Source: Eunapius fragilis (Eukaryota > Porifera > Demospongiae > Spongillida > Spongillidae). Taken from it: a DNA stretch of 64,000 nucleotides. The notes under the pieces are model-generated. The model was not told the DNA's origin. It made no database searches and worked only from the letters and a program-made list of their open reading frames with translations. The position numbers were made by a program, and so were the translations under genes. The stretch spans positions 4,941,607 through 5,005,606 of the forward strand of contig OY811988.1 of the NCBI GenBank assembly GCA_963681505.1, given 5' to 3'. Each line of letters begins with the position of its first letter. The first letter of the stretch is position 1. Below, piece by piece: positions 9,713 to 19,050 of this stretch.

Positions 9713-10602
9713 TCAACGAGCCCCTGCAGTGTGAGCCAGCAGTGCCCGTGCATTCTGTCGCATCAAGACAACTGACAGGTGGCAATATAGTTCATTTAGT
9801 GCTGCCGAGCATGATTGTCTCTGGCGCAAACTCAGCAATTTGCTCAAACGGGCAAACATGGAAACAGCCTCCTGGCCCCATCCACCATACGTTTCCACTA
9901 CAAGAGGGATGCAAGACCATCCCCTTTCATTGCAGGGACTATCATTCTTCAAATGCTTGTCCCTTTCCCCCTTCTCCGTTGTGGACCCTGGGATCATGCT
10001 CGCTTCAAGAATACTGTCTGAATTAAGCGGGTTGATGACCTTAAGGTTGAAGGCTGCCGGGCGAGATAAAGACCAATTAGGCACATAGACATCAGCAGAG
10101 CGCATGCGGTCCTTACAACCAAAGTTGCAGCCCTTTTCAACTTCGGGAGCAAGACCTGCGATTTGGCAGAAGTGTGCTAGACAATCTCGGAGACGGTTGT
10201 GTCGGGCTATGACAAACCCACCATGCTTATAAGTTAGTGAACGATGGCCCATTGCATCCATGGCAGAGGAACAGAAAGGGCATAGATCCGTCGGAGAATC
10301 TGAAGGCAACCCCAACAAAAACTTAAGAAGAACCTGCATTTCTGAGCGGTGCCCATTGCATCCATGGCAGAGGAACAGAAAGGGCATAGATCCGTCGGAG
10401 AATCTGAAGGCAACCCCAACAAAAACTTAAGAAGAACCTGCATTTCTGAGGACTCTAGGTTCAAACCCCAACTAGGCGATGGAGTAGCTCGAAGCCAAGC
10501 ATGAGCCTGGGGCTGGGAGACAGCTCTTAGTCTGGCTTTAGCAGCTGTCGATGACTCCTGTATAAGAGAAATAATACCTGCTTCTTCAATCTTCTGAGAC
10601 AA
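9713..10602 (-). pseudogene. C-terminal fragment of RLE-type non-LTR retrotransposon
   Basis: Minus-strand reading gives S-Q-P-Q-A-H-A-W-L-R-A, then C-P-F-C...H, a R-H-N-x-L-R-D block, R-P-A-D-V-Y-V-P-N-W, and the tail V-E-T-Y-G-G-W-G-Q-E-A. This is the arrangement of a CCHC finger and restriction-like endonuclease at the end of a group of invertebrate non-LTR elements. The fourth zinc ligand is Tyr instead of Cys (T-Y-K-H-G-G), and the usual Asp after the P-N-W block appears to be Asn, so it was probably inactive before amplification. A 104-bp duplication breaks the frame further. RT is missing: the fragment starts abruptly at 10602 against the sub-repeat. Confidence 0.8.
10247..10454. repeat. 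104-bp tandem duplication inside the non-LTR fragment
   Basis: The block starting GCCCATTGCATCCATGG at 10247 is repeated at once at 10351. R2 and R3 have one copy, so this arose in R1 after amplification. As 104 is not a multiple of three it shifts the frame. Confidence 0.9.
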
Positions 10603-11158
10603 CAATCTTCAGAGCGATGAAATCTATCATGTATTAAATTATATTCCTTAGATGCTGGGGATTCCAAAATCTACAAAGATATCCCCAAATTTTCAGATGT
10701 TTAGGGACTGCCAAAAATGTCAAATTTTGTGGGCGGGGTCCTTATTGTGCAAAAAAAACCTGCGGGCGGGGGTTCCTAATTCTTTCTGTCCCTACTTCTA
10801 CGTGACATTGGCAAGTAATCATAAATCTATTCCTAGGTAATGCATGCTACATATGCGCTCTAAAAGCATACAAGATGTAGTGAGTAGGTTGACTACCGCT
10901 CTAAAACATGCATCACAATGCTAACCAAAACATGCAATAATAATGATTTTTCTTTTAATTTCAGTACCGAATCAAACGCATTATGAGGTGCTGAAGAATG
11001 GCCAAAAGGAGAAGGAACGTTATACTTAACGAATGTTAATGCTACGAGCATCAAAGCATTCGAGAAAACGATGTATTATTATCGTATTCTTTCCCCGTTG
11101 TCCGAATCGGATAGAATGAATAAATAATGTGCGGTTGATACAGTAATGATCAAAATCA

Positions 11159-11371
11159 CTATAGTAGACTAAGTGTGGCATTCATGCATTGTGGTGTTAT
11201 AGCTCGGCTGCATTTAATGAATTATTATGTCAACCATCAAAACCACTGCACAATCATTTATGACCAACTCACCTTATTAACCCATTCATTAAGTTCGGTT
11301 TGTATCGCTGCCGAAATTATATTCAAGGCTGGGGTATGACACTGGGATGAGAACTAATGTCAGTTTCCCTA
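11159..11371 (-). pseudogene. Relic of the secreted-protein gene with internal deletions (R1)
   Basis: The 3' part of exon 1, the intron with an intact AAG|GTGAGT donor, and part of exon 2 can be read on the minus strand. Exon 2 has lost about 11 nt (the E-L-L-C region). Exon 1 lacks about 80 nt, from the C-N-T-P region to the region before the first cysteine. At 11372 it joins a non-LTR fragment, so signal peptide and promoter are gone. In R3 nearly all of this relic is deleted (55380). Confidence 0.75.
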
Positions 11372-11506
11372 GGGCATGTCTCAACCTCTCTAGCAGTTGA
11401 CTCTTATGGAGCTTGGGGTAGAGAAGCATCAAACTTTCTGACACAAGTCACAGCTAGTCTTGCAATACATGCACCAATCACTGCCAAAGACATAGGGATC
11501 TTTTGA
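11372..11506 (+). pseudogene. Fragment of a second RLE-type non-LTR retrotransposon
   Basis: The frame S-T-S-L-A-V-D-S-Y-G-A-W-G-R-E-A-S continues through L-A-I-H-A-P-I-T to a TGA at 11504. It matches the conserved tail V-V-E-T-Y-G-G-W-G-Q-E-A of the first family but is clearly a different element. Only about 45 codons are present. It recurs in R2 (36762-36902), R3 (55420-55555) and inverted at 26484-26632. Confidence 0.6.
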
Positions 11507-11610
11507 ATTGTTCTTAAACTTGAGTATTTGCTTAATAAGAGCGAATACCAGAACCATCCTCCGAATAGTGTAGAACGGAACTTGTGTTACTTAACGTGTA
11601 TCTGTATGCA

Positions 11611-11857
11611 TATGGGATCGTGGCATCGATAGGACCTAGCACATATTTTTTCAAGTTCTCAAATTATTTCATATTCTAAGAGACACTTGTGCCATCTACG
11701 ACTTTTTTTCTTACGCAATGGAAATTAGTTTGTCCATCATGGAGTTACAAGTGGCCTAATTTTTAATATTACGGTTACATTTTACTTGCACGCGTCAACT
11801 TTGATGCTCCTTCCTGGAAATATGCGCTAGGTCCCTTTTCGCTGCCATGATCCTATA
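11611..11857. mobile_element. 247-bp MITE with about 38-bp terminal inverted repeats
   Basis: The left end TATGGGATCGTGGCATCGA, then GGACCTAGCGCATATTT, is mirrored at the right end (AAATATGCGCTAGGTCCC, then TTTTCGCTGCCATGATCC) with a few mismatches. R3 (55661-55907) keeps the ends best. It has no coding capacity. Copies sit at the same place in R2 (37001-37247) and inverted at 26133-26379, so insertion preceded amplification. A target duplication is not clear. Confidence 0.75.
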
Positions 11858-11984
11858 AAATTATTGTCTTATTGAATTAAACTTTATTTTCTGTGCAACA
11901 CAACGTTGTAATCGACAAAGGTAACTGCAAAACTATTGCATACAGATGAAGCCGGTATTATTATTGTAGTCAAAATTCTCATCA

Positions 11985-12688
11985 CGACTAGCATTGTTTC
12001 AAGAGCGTGGGAGTATGCACAAATGGATATCGTGGTTTTGAAGCTCCTGCATGAAAGACTGCATATATTGGGTGCCATGGAAACTATATGAATATCGTAA
12101 ACTTTGATTTCATAATTTGTTTTGCTTACTACCGTTAAACGAATATAACCGCAAGCATCCATTGCAGCATAATTTCATGGCTTCATACCTTACATAGATA
12201 TATCAGACATGGTTCACGTGTTGGTCAACAAATTACGATACAATCAATAGACCCATTTGGCATAGAGATGAGGAATTAGGTAGCTCATCAGGAGGCAAAC
12301 ACAACCAAGCAATAACGTCATACGGTGGCAGCCACGACGATATGAATCAGAGCTTGTGCCTCACTGTCTAATTCCTAATTTGATGCAAGAATGTATTAAA
12401 TGAAATGAACAAACAGTTATGCATGGCGTTGGCTGTGTGTTGCTATTTAATACATTTGAGATAGAATTAATGTATTCAACCAGTAATAAAAACTTATGAG
12501 AACGTTGGTGGCATATAGGACAGAAAGGTAATTGTGGTGTAAAAAGGGGGTCTAATAAGAAGGGGAAATGTAATAGTCCTATATTTCGCCCATTTTTAGG
12601 ATATTAAGTTTGTGTGCGAAATATACAGCCGAGCTATAACACCACAATGAAGCTGCTCTGCAAGGATGCCACACTTTGTCTACTATAG
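11985..12688 (+). pseudogene. Diverged relic of the secreted-protein family, plus strand (R1)
   Basis: Frame Q-M-D-I-V-V-L-K-L-L-H-E-R-L (about 12015-12090) matches the relic near 14000 with mostly synonymous or conservative changes. Further downstream are R-V-G-Q-Q-I-T with an in-frame TAG and frameshifts, then E-N-V-G-G-I, and finally a complete family exon 2 after an ATACAG acceptor (12629-12688: N-T-T-M-K-L-L-C-K-D-A-T). The 5' part cannot be found. Probably a long-dead paralogue whose last exon survived. Confidence 0.5.
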
Positions 12689-12847
12689 TGATTATGATCA
12701 TTATCGTATCAACCACACATTATTTATCCGATTCGGACAACGGGCGAGAAGAGTACGATAACAATACATTGTTTTCTCGAAAGTTTTGATGGTCATGGCC
12801 ATTTTGATTCGGTAAAGTATAATATTCCTTCTAATATTGGCCCTCCC

Positions 12848-13259
12848 TTGAACGCGCTTCATCAAATTCCCTTCATGCCACACCCTTGCTTCTCCTCATC
12901 GGGATACCCCCGCTTTTCTTTAGATGCCGCACTTCTACATTGGGACACCTCGAACCATTCCATGGCCATCCAGTCCTCCCCACTCCACAAAGTATACCCC
13001 TCGTACTCCACCAGTAGATGCAACCCCCGCTTCTACCTCCGCAACTAGACACCATTTGGGGATCCTAATACACCATCTTCGTATCTTGGATAGGGGTCTG
13101 CTGCAAGTAAATAATGTTGCAGTCCAATTGGACACCATGTCATTATCACACACAGACTATGAATACAGGTGTTCATATCAGCTAGTATGTAGAACAAATT
13201 ACTTAGCTTCGTCAATAGTTTGGTTGGTTAAATTGCAGGAACGAAGGGTGCATGAATGA
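12848..13259 (+). other. Conserved open segment of unclear status
   Basis: Overlapping frames on both strands are open in R1, R2 (38238-38649), R3 (56894-57305) and inverted near 24884-25120. The plus frame is Pro/Ser/Thr/His-rich (S-S-P-P-H-S-T-K-Y-T-P). The segment follows an orphan second exon and looks like the 3' flank seen after other family genes. Openness on both strands at once argues for base composition rather than coding. I do not call a gene here. Confidence 0.3.
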
Positions 13260-13370
13260 TGAATACTGAGCACCACAAAATTAAATGGTCTTATTGCAAA
13301 ATAGTCTAGTTACTACCTCTCATATCACAAAGAAATTAAAACAGATGAAACAAGCAATACAAACATTCTC

Positions 13371-13567
13371 TATGAGAACGTTGGTGGCATGTTGAATTGA
13401 AGGAAACAGGGGTCTAAATTTTAATAGTCCTACATTTCGCACACAAACATTATGTCCTACAAACATAGGACTATAACATTTCCCCTTCTTAATAGACCCG
13501 TGTTTCCTTCCTTCTTACACCACTATTACCTTTCAATCCTATATGCCACCAACGTTCTCATAGAGAA
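13371..13567. repeat. Palindrome where two gene relics converge (R1)
   Basis: CTCTATGAGAACGTTGGTGG at about 13371 is mirrored by CCACCAACGTTCTCATAGAG at about 13547. Between them GAAGGAAACAGGGGTCTAA faces TTAATAGACCCGTGTTTCC. The loop is roughly 60-100 bp. The arms are the matching 3' ends of convergent relics. R3 (about 57410-57610) and inverted block 24420-24640 keep it; R2 lost one arm (see 38790-38815). Confidence 0.8.
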
Positions 13568-14135
13568 TGTTTTCATTACTTGTTGAAAGCATTAATTCTA
13601 TCTCAATTATATGAAATAGCAACACAGTACCAAAGCCGTATTTGATACTTTCTTGCATCACATTAGGAATTAGATAGTAAGGCACAAGCTCTGATTCGTA
13701 TCGTCGTGGCTGCCTCCATACGACATTATTGCTTGATTGTGTTTGCCTCCTGATAGCTACCAAATTCCTCATCTCTATTCGAAATGGGTCTGTTGATTGT
13801 TTCGTGATTTGTTGACCAACACGTGAGCGATGTCTGAAATATCTATGTATTGTATGAAGCCATGAAATTATGCTGCAATGATGCTTGCGGTTATATTCGT
13901 TTAACGGAAGTAAGCAAAGCAAATTATGAAGGCAATGTTTACGATATTCGTATAGTTTCCATGGCACCCAGTATGACTAGTCTGTCATGCAGGACCTTTA
14001 AAACCACGATGTCCATTTGTGTACACTCCCTCTCTCTCGTTCACGGAGATGAGAAGTAATATCAGTTTCCCTTTTCGTATTTGAAGAGAGTCACTGATAA
14101 TTCCTCCTATATGAAGGTGAGAACAGACAATGACG
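13539..14135 (-). pseudogene. Diverged family member or relic, minus strand (R1)
   Basis: From 14135 downwards the frame S-L-Q-I-R-K-R-E-T-D-I-T-S-H-L-R matches exon 1 of the secreted family just after its signal peptide, then diverges (E-C-T-Q-M-D-I-V-V-L-K) to a stop near 13960. A second open stretch (13967-13539, 142 codons) reads R-V-G-Q-Q-I-T-K-Q-S-T-D-P-F and ends Y-E-N-V-G-G-I. Both stretches are kept in R3 and in the inverted copy 23756-24458. The start is a problem: no ATG precedes the first stretch. It is unclear whether this is a working two-part gene or a slowly decaying one. Confidence 0.4.
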
Positions 14136-15453
14136 GAACCCTGGCTTCCGCAGCAGCTGAATGAATCACACTGAATCTGCATGCATGCAGTATGATAACC
14201 GGGCGCGTGCACACCAGAGCACAGCAGAGATAAGCGAAAGCAGCAATTTATTAAGGCAATAATTGTGCTATATAATGTTGCTTGATAGGTGGACATGAGG
14301 CAAGCCAGTTGAATTTTACTAAACATGCACAGCGGATCAGCTGCCCGTGCTAATTCCACTTGTATTGTCGCGCATACGTGTGAATAACCGAGACTGTTAT
14401 GTCATGCACTTAAGCAAAACAACCATGTACGAACTGTTAAATTGCTGTGTTGGTCTCTTACTTTAATAATGTGTAACTAGATTAATAAATTCAACCATGT
14501 GCAAATGAAATATAAACCGCAATGAAATAAGATAGACAAAATCAATACAAAAGTCAATTCTGCTTCCAATAATATGCCATACACATGACACGCAGATCCA
14601 TGAAATATCTACAGCATTAATATCTGCATCGCAATAGATACTTCCTGGTATAAGATTAGGAAAGTGATAGTGAGGCGCAAACTCTGATTAATATCATCGT
14701 GGCAGGCCTCAGGATGACGTTTTTGCTTGATTGTGGTCGCCACCAGATGTGCTACCAAATTTTCTTCTCTATGAGCGAAATGGTCTACCGATCTTGTAGA
14801 TTGCTGTTCAACGCGTGAGCAGAAACATAACTATTTAATTATGTTTCATTTTCTGAACGGAAGTAGTAAAGGACTATTATGAAAGCAAAGTTTACAGACA
14901 TGTACATAATTATATTCACATAGCATCCGAGATGAAACGTCAGAAGTCAGTCATGCCTTTAATTAATGTATTTCAACTATCACTTTCTCTTTATTTACAT
15001 ATTACAGCATCGAATGATCTAAAAAGCTACTAGGTAAAAGTCTTACTCAGATTTAAAGATTAACCTTCTCAACTGGTGCTGACAGAGCTCGCTATTCATG
15101 TTCGCTGTTTACAATCCCCTAGGCAGGCACCTTGTACCATATAATTATCTTGTTTATATCTAGGTATGGGCACTATGCGTAAAATTGATATGTGAACATG
15201 GCATGGATGATGGAGCTGGCCTCCCTCATTTTCCTCACTGATGTGGTTTTATTATTTTCCAAAAGTAGTCATTTGAATGCAACTATGCATATATATAGGT
15301 CTAAGTGTATGCTGTGTACTTTATTGTGTTCAAATATTAATCAGTTGTGTAGTAGTACACTTATGAACTTTCTCGCATTTTTAATTTTTCCCCTTCTGTT
15401 TATATACATGCATATATATGCATTGAGGCATATTACTTATCACATATCAGCAT
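14136..15453. other. Spacer without a confident gene (R1)
   Basis: AT-rich DNA kept in all units. It is a diverged equivalent of 8160-8760 (blocks AACGGAAGTA, ACAGACATGTACATA, GCCTTTAATTAATGTATTTC in the same order), so it is the 5' region of the decayed gene copy at 15705. Confidence 0.5.
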
Positions 15454-15645
15454 ATGAACCCCAGTGGTGGCATCTGGTATGTTTATAAGGATGAACGACG
15501 ATCTGTTGCTAACTCACACCATGTACCCAAGAAGAACTGCTCATTCATTTTGTACCCAATTTCATTTAGTGACATTTCCGGGATGCAAGATCCGAATATA
15601 CAAAAATTGGTGATTACTCTTGCATTCAATAGTGCATATATATAA
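15454..15645 (+). other. Conserved ORF upstream of the family promoter (R1)
   Basis: ATG at 15454 opens 63 codons, G-G-I-W-Y-V-Y-K-D-E-R-R-S-V-A-N-S to A-Y-I. The same block precedes every family promoter; versus the version at 8767 several changes are synonymous (GTT/GTG, CAC-CAT/CAT-CAC), which hints at past coding. Near intact genes it is cut short by a stop after about 30 codons. It could be the end of an older neighbouring exon, or regulatory DNA. Confidence 0.35.
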
Positions 15646-15704
15646 CGGAGTACTAGATTCATTGGGTCATTCATTATACGATTATTCTGTAACAAAAACG
15701 ACAG

Positions 15705-16079
15705 TATTCTAGCCTTTTAAGTCTCCTGGTACTCACCTTCATAGGAGGAATTATCAGTGTCTCTCTTCAAATACGAAAGAGGGATACTGACATTACTTCT
15801 CATCCTAATGCCACATCCGTGTACAAGATACTGAGGTATCTGAACGACCCATTTAATACTGCCGTGGAGGAAAAGCATGCAATACCCCAGTCTTGAAGAT
15901 AATTTCTGCAGTGATATAAACCGAAATTAAAGAATGGGTGTATAAGCCGAGCTTATCATAAATGAATGCGTTTACGAACAGCTGGTTTTGATGGTTGACA
16001 TAATAAATCATTAGATGCAGTCGAGCTACTACAACACCACAGTGGAGCTACTCTGCAAGAATGCCACACATCGCCTATA
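15705..16079 (+). pseudogene. Decayed copy of the secreted-protein gene (R1)
   Basis: Sequence aligns with exon 1, intron and exon 2 of the intact copies, but the start ATG has become ATT (CAGTATTCTAGCC against CAGCATGTCTAGCC), the frame is shifted in the middle, and the donor AAG-GTGAGT is now AAG-CCGAGC. The exon 2 acceptor and the N-T-T region remain. The TATA-like TATATATAA at about 15638 is still there. The same lesions occur in R2 (40870-41245) and R3 (59752-60125), so the gene died before amplification. Confidence 0.8.
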
Positions 16080-16253
16080 ATAATTAGTTTGGTCAATGAT
16101 GTATCTAGTACTGTAACACACTATCTATATACGTGGACAACAGGTGAGGTGTACAGTAATAATACGTTGTTTTATCGAATAGCTTTCTATACTATTGTTA
16201 TATAAAGTATAAATTTCGTTATCTGTTTATCGTATTGGCCATCCTTCAACGCC

Positions 16254-16436
16254 ATGTGTCGTTCCATTACGATTTTGATTCTGTTCTTAAATTATATTAC
16301 AACTGTTATAGATTTTACATGCACAGTGAAAGTAAAAAATACGTTATCACAAGAACTTTACGATGTGTGCAAATGCTTGCTGCGCTGTAACCTTATATGT
16401 AGAAATGACATGCTTGGTTACAACAACCGTGACTGA
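16254..16436 (+). CDS. Candidate small cysteine-rich secreted peptide (R1)
   Basis: ATG at 16254 opens 60 codons. The first 20 residues (M-C-R-S-I-T-I-L-I-L-F-L-N-Y) look like a signal peptide. The remainder has five cysteines, including C-K-C-L-L-R-C-N-L-I-C. It is intact in R2 (41418-41600) and R3 (60299-60481). Against it: it lies in sequence that elsewhere is family 3' flank, and a second frame (16363-16602, 79 codons, ATG) overlaps it and is equally kept. Unrecognised. Confidence 0.35.
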   Translation: MCRSITILILFLNYITTVIDFTCTVKVKNTLSQELYDVCKCLLRCNLICRNDMLGYNNRD

Positions 16437-16602
16437 TGTGTCTTCTCAAGAACCAATTATTTATACGGCGTCACTACGCATCATACCGGTATTCCCATTC
16501 GTCACGCCCCAGACCCTAGCGCTGATGGATTACATCAGCGCAAGTAGTGGAATGTTTGAATTAGGCATGTATTTCACTAGTGCCACCTATTTGATTGCCT
16601 AA

Positions 16603-17207
16603 GTCCTTGTTCTTCTGTTAGAACTGGCAGAGAAAGCTAGCTACAAATAACTTCGGGGCCACTAAGTATATACATCAGAAGCGCTCCGAAAGCGAGCGAT
16701 TTAATTTCCAACTTCAGGTTGGAATCATTATAGTTACGCGACAACAACCGTCCAACCACAAAGCGTTGGTAGTCGGTCATGTATAGCCCTACTGCACACA
16801 GCCCGACAACCATTAAAGAGATATCATATCAACTCCATTTGTTATTTATCACTACGTGACTATCACGCGAATATTCTATCGGAATGTCAATTATAAAAAG
16901 TAACACTCGCATTGAAATGTGTGACTAATTATAAATTCATTTAGTATGATGGATAGTGCAATTTAGGCCATTTGATAGAGGCTCACGGAAAATGAAAAAA
17001 TTTGAAAACTTGAAAAACTACCCAGAAGGATGATTCCCATATATATAATCCTCGTGATACTCAAGTCGTTTGAACCCATGTGGGGGTATATGCACATCTT
17101 GTATGCCTATTTTGTGTGTCCATTGTAATCCTCGCACAAACGGTTGTAAAAATCCATATGAACCGACAAAAGGCCAGAGGAGTGAACCGGCTGGCTTTTA
17201 AACATGA
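16603..17207. other. No gene seen
   Basis: AT-rich sequence kept in R2; in R3 about 110 bp are missing near 60670. No open frame with support and no structured repeat seen. Confidence 0.5.
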
Positions 17208-17397
17208 CGTATGTACTACACTGGTTTTGCCGGTTACGCATTCCTATAGTCTCAGCCCCAGACCTTAATACGTCAAAGATTAAATCACCAGACGTAAGAA
17301 CTAGGGTCTGCGAGCTCGTGGCAAATTCGTGGACGCGAGCCAAACGTATTCCAGCGTCTCCAATCGGATTACAGGCATACCATTTGCTCATGTTGTC
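17208..17397 (-). CDS. Candidate internal exon, minus strand (R1)
   Basis: After the acceptor ATTATCCAG|GAC at 17398 the frame reads M-S-K-W-Y-A-C-N-P-I-G-D-A-G-I and stays open past 17208, where ACATAC|GTCATG could be a donor. R2 and R3 have nine more bases in the same frame (I-H-P-L-F against I-F), and an indel of a multiple of three supports coding. It lies about 400 bp downstream of the next candidate exon on the same strand. Unrecognised. Confidence 0.35.
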
Positions 17398-17809
17398 CTG
17401 GATAATTTGAAAAATTATCAAGGGTGATATTGTTGGACACTTCCATATATAATATATTATGTTTTATGGTAATCAATATAGCATAAAAATCAAATCGACA
17501 CATCGCCCAAAATATTAACGCTTTCGGCTCCCTCCCCATGCTCCCAGTAAAGCACTACCCTTTAACCACACATAGGTATAGCGTCTTGTGCTCGCCTGCA
17601 AAACACAAAACACACACACACACAAGATCAATAGCATTACGACCCATCAATAACATGGAGTGAGGGTCAGCCAAACAACACATATGTATTTAGAGGTGTG
17701 GACCCCACACACCCTCAAGGGAAAAACCTGATGCGCAGATTTAAAAAAACCCTTTGGGAAAAAATCTGCACTCAGGAAAAGCCTTCAAACAAGCACACTC
17801 CCTAAACAC

Positions 17810-17897
17810 CTAATCCCTATATCACAGTCAAATTCTTCCTCCACATCATGAATCATGATCTGATAGGCTGTCAAGGAAACCTCAACTGAGAACTGTT
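17810..17897 (-). CDS. Candidate exon with consensus splice sites, minus strand (R1)
   Basis: A pyrimidine-rich acceptor (TTCTTTGTCCCTGCAG) precedes it at 17898; the possible donor ATTAG|GTGTTT ends it at 17810. The open frame reads S-V-E-V-S-L-T-A-Y-Q-I-M-I-H-D-V-E-E-E-F-D. The frame is also open upstream of the acceptor through a hydrophobic stretch (W-L-S-L-C-V-V-H-L-L), where three R1/R2 differences are synonymous, but no ATG is found there. Downstream of the candidate promoter at 17988-18038. Unrecognised. Confidence 0.35.
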
Positions 17898-17987
17898 CTG
17901 CAGGGACAAAGAACACACAACTACACCAACAAAAAGTTTGCAGCAAGTGAACAACACATAGACTGAGCCAAAAGCCCCGCTCACACC

Positions 17988-18038
17988 TATTTAAACCCCC
18001 ACCACGTGGCCATCAGATTCACGTGCCGTACAACCAAT
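17988..18038 (-). promoter_or_regulatory. Candidate core promoter on the minus strand
   Basis: In minus orientation the order is an inverted CCAAT box (18034-18038), two CACGTG E-boxes (18020-18025 and 18003-18008) and TTTAAATA (17988-17995), a normal RNA polymerase II promoter layout. It faces the candidate exon at 17810-17897. The arrangement is kept in R2 (about 43145-43210) and R3 (about 61910-61970). Confidence 0.45.
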
Positions 18039-18264
18039 CACATATGGAGGGAGCCCAGTTTCTGCCTAATTCACCGTGTTCAACCGACAGAAACGGATAT
18101 GTTCGTATTTTTAACACAACATACCAGACCATTACTATGTGAAAATCCATTATACGCATGCGGAGCACCGAAGTTACAAGGTCCGATACCCCATAGAGTC
18201 AAAACGGCCACATCTTCAGGTAGGAGCGTCCAAATCAGTTCAAATTCGGTACGAGGTCCTGTCG

Positions 18265-18490
18265 TTATTGATTTGTTCTGTTCGTTAATTTTTATTTTAT
18301 CCGTTGGGGAGATATAGCTGTGAAAAGTATGTGCACGGATTCCCGCTTGATTCGCGCCAATGATTTAGGCATTCGCTTCCGTCATTGAATGTCTAATTCG
18401 CTGGCCCGAATAGAGCGGAGAACCGTGCACGCAATTTGCACAGCTATATCTCCGTAACGGATCAAATTAACGAACAGAACAAATCAATAG
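18265..18490. repeat. Foldback inverted repeat, about 70-bp arms (R1)
   Basis: ATTGATTTGTTCTGTTCG to GTGCACGG (18265-18338) is mirrored by CCGTGCACG to CGAACAGAACAAATCAAT (18423-18490), with a loop of about 84 bp. Present at the same place in R2 (43433-43656) and R3 (62188-62411). It may be a MITE remnant; no target duplication is clear. Confidence 0.75.
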
Positions 18491-18684
18491 CGGATTGTAA
18501 ACACAATGGCGATGCATACCGTCCTTATCTCAATAACGTTGAAAGTGATATATCAAATGTGTAAAGATTTAATAAGTGAAATATATGAGTCCACCTTCCA
18601 AGTGCCTCATTGTGTTAAACCTCCAGAGTTCGTTGAGTTATTTGCATATTGACGTGCTATTGTCCTGGGTGTCCGTTTATGTGA

Positions 18685-18920
18685 TTATACATTTATCTTG
18701 GAATAATTCGCGGTTTGCGGGATCAGAACATATGCCCGTGACTGCTTAATACCAGGCACGTCAGATGTCCCCCAACTTAGTTCCCGAGTGATTCTTAGTA
18801 CAGCACATTTGACATTTTCCGTTCTATTGAATTGTTGGGCCATTTTTCTAATGTACGCGAGTGCGTTTCTCAAATTTCCATCATATGGTGCATTATGACA
18901 AAACCTGAAAGATCTGTTGA
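18685..18920 (-). CDS. Candidate 3' coding exon, minus strand (R1)
   Basis: After an acceptor TTTCACTGCAG (AG at 18921-18922) a frame of about 78 codons runs to a stop at 18685. It contains Y-D-G-N-L-R, Y-I-R-K-M-A-Q-Q-F-N-R-T, L-R-I-T-R-E-L-S-W-G. R3 keeps it (62608-62843) with a few replacements. R2 has two extra bases (GCCCGCGTGAC) and is frameshifted. No family recognised, and no upstream exon is certain. Confidence 0.35.
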
Positions 18921-19050
18921 CTGCAGTGAAACCTAGAGCTTATGCATCAAAAAGCCATTGTGTGCCTTTAAACCAATATGAATGTTAAGCAGACAGTCAA
19001 ATGGTTATTATTTTCGAACCTTAGGCAGTTTAAACTGCTTTTCTAGCTTC

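Noticed and set aside
12873-13055. Gly/Trp-rich minus ORF (C-I-Y-W-W) opposite the Pro-rich plus ORF
   Set aside because: It is the mirror of the plus frame over the same bases, with no splice context or independent support.
17600-17640. CA-repeat as a possible regulatory element
   Set aside because: It is a short microsatellite whose length varies between units, with no other signal.
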